NCBI GenBank assembly: GCA_023336205.1
Contig: JALQCR010000017.1
Location: 81,349 to 145,348 of the forward strand
Direction of reading: 5' to 3'
Source: Pseudanabaena sp. Salubria-1
GTDB lineage: Bacteria; Cyanobacteriota; Cyanobacteriia; Pseudanabaenales; Pseudanabaenaceae
DNA length: 64,000 nucleotides
Shown piece by piece: positions 63,982 to 64,000 of the stretch (positions are counted from its first letter, which is position 1; each line of letters starts with the position of its first letter). A program made the position numbers and the translations under genes. The notes below the pieces were generated by a model that had not been told where the DNA came from, did not search any database, and worked only from the letters and a program-made list of their open reading frames with translations.

Positions 63982-64000
63982 GGAATATATAGAAATTATA

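Overview
The window looks like a piece of a cyanobacterial chromosome. HIP1-type GCGATCGC octamers are scattered through almost every native gene and are rare inside the insertion sequences. The gene set also contains several cyanobacterial families: a CO2-hydration protein (CupB/ChpX type), matching NdhF/NdhD subunits, DevB/DevC exporter parts, a DUF3110 protein, a PatD-like protein and a DnaB carrying an Ssp-type intein. A Pseudanabaena-like organism is a guess from overall character, not from any search.

Layout. 1-3.3 kb: sugar-phosphate transferase, a broken RTX fragment and two cyanobacterial conserved unknowns. 3.4-8.6 kb: one M50-like gene cut twice by ISL3-type elements; the downstream element itself carries a second copy of the same element nested inside it. 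9.0-13.2 kb: dnaB with a full-length intein, then a long palindrome and an ISAs1 element sitting in the centre of another palindrome. 13.3-18.4 kb: an ABM-domain protein, a glycosyltransferase, a third copy of the ISL3 element and a large HAD protein. 18.4-24.8 kb: cupB, devB-devC, a PIN toxin-antitoxin pair and a frameshifted HEAT-repeat gene. 24.8-30.6 kb: a pentapeptide-repeat membrane protein gene split by three different insertion sequences. 30.7-41.1 kb: an Rpn-type nuclease, argJ, a thioesterase, DUF3110, a frameshifted WcaF-type acetyltransferase, methyltransferase, GH38 alpha-mannosidase, membrane proteins and a PatD-like protein. 41.2-44.7 kb: ndhF4-ndhD4 type pair. 44.7-63.8 kb: a long surface-polysaccharide cluster.

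How the genes work together. CupB with NdhF4/NdhD4 would form the constitutive CO2-uptake NDH-1 complex (NDH-1MS'), encoded at two separate loci. The polysaccharide cluster has four consecutive genes of the UDP-diacetamido-glucuronate (WbpA/B/D/E) type, then an epimerase, an AsnB-like amidotransferase, a Wzm/Wzt ABC exporter, and a tightly overlapping run of methyltransferases, glycosyltransferases and an epimerase, closed by a convergent lhgO.

The most striking features are genome-dynamics features. (1) Insertion histories can be read base by base: target duplications let the M50 and pentapeptide reading frames be rebuilt exactly (1473 and 2172 nt, both divisible by three). (2) Three unrelated or diverged transposases in the window all place an in-phase A-AAA-AAG/A-AAA-AAC heptamer between their two reading frames, suggesting programmed -1 frameshifting or transcriptional slippage. 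(3) A family of roughly 105-bp elements with TTACAGC/GCTGTAA ends and near-perfect internal hairpins lies directly upstream of several genes, and one unrelated palindrome is carried in frame inside the alpha-mannosidase gene. Two homopolymer tracts (about 8.7 kb and 63.9 kb) may be assembly artefacts. I saw no tRNA, rRNA or CRISPR array.
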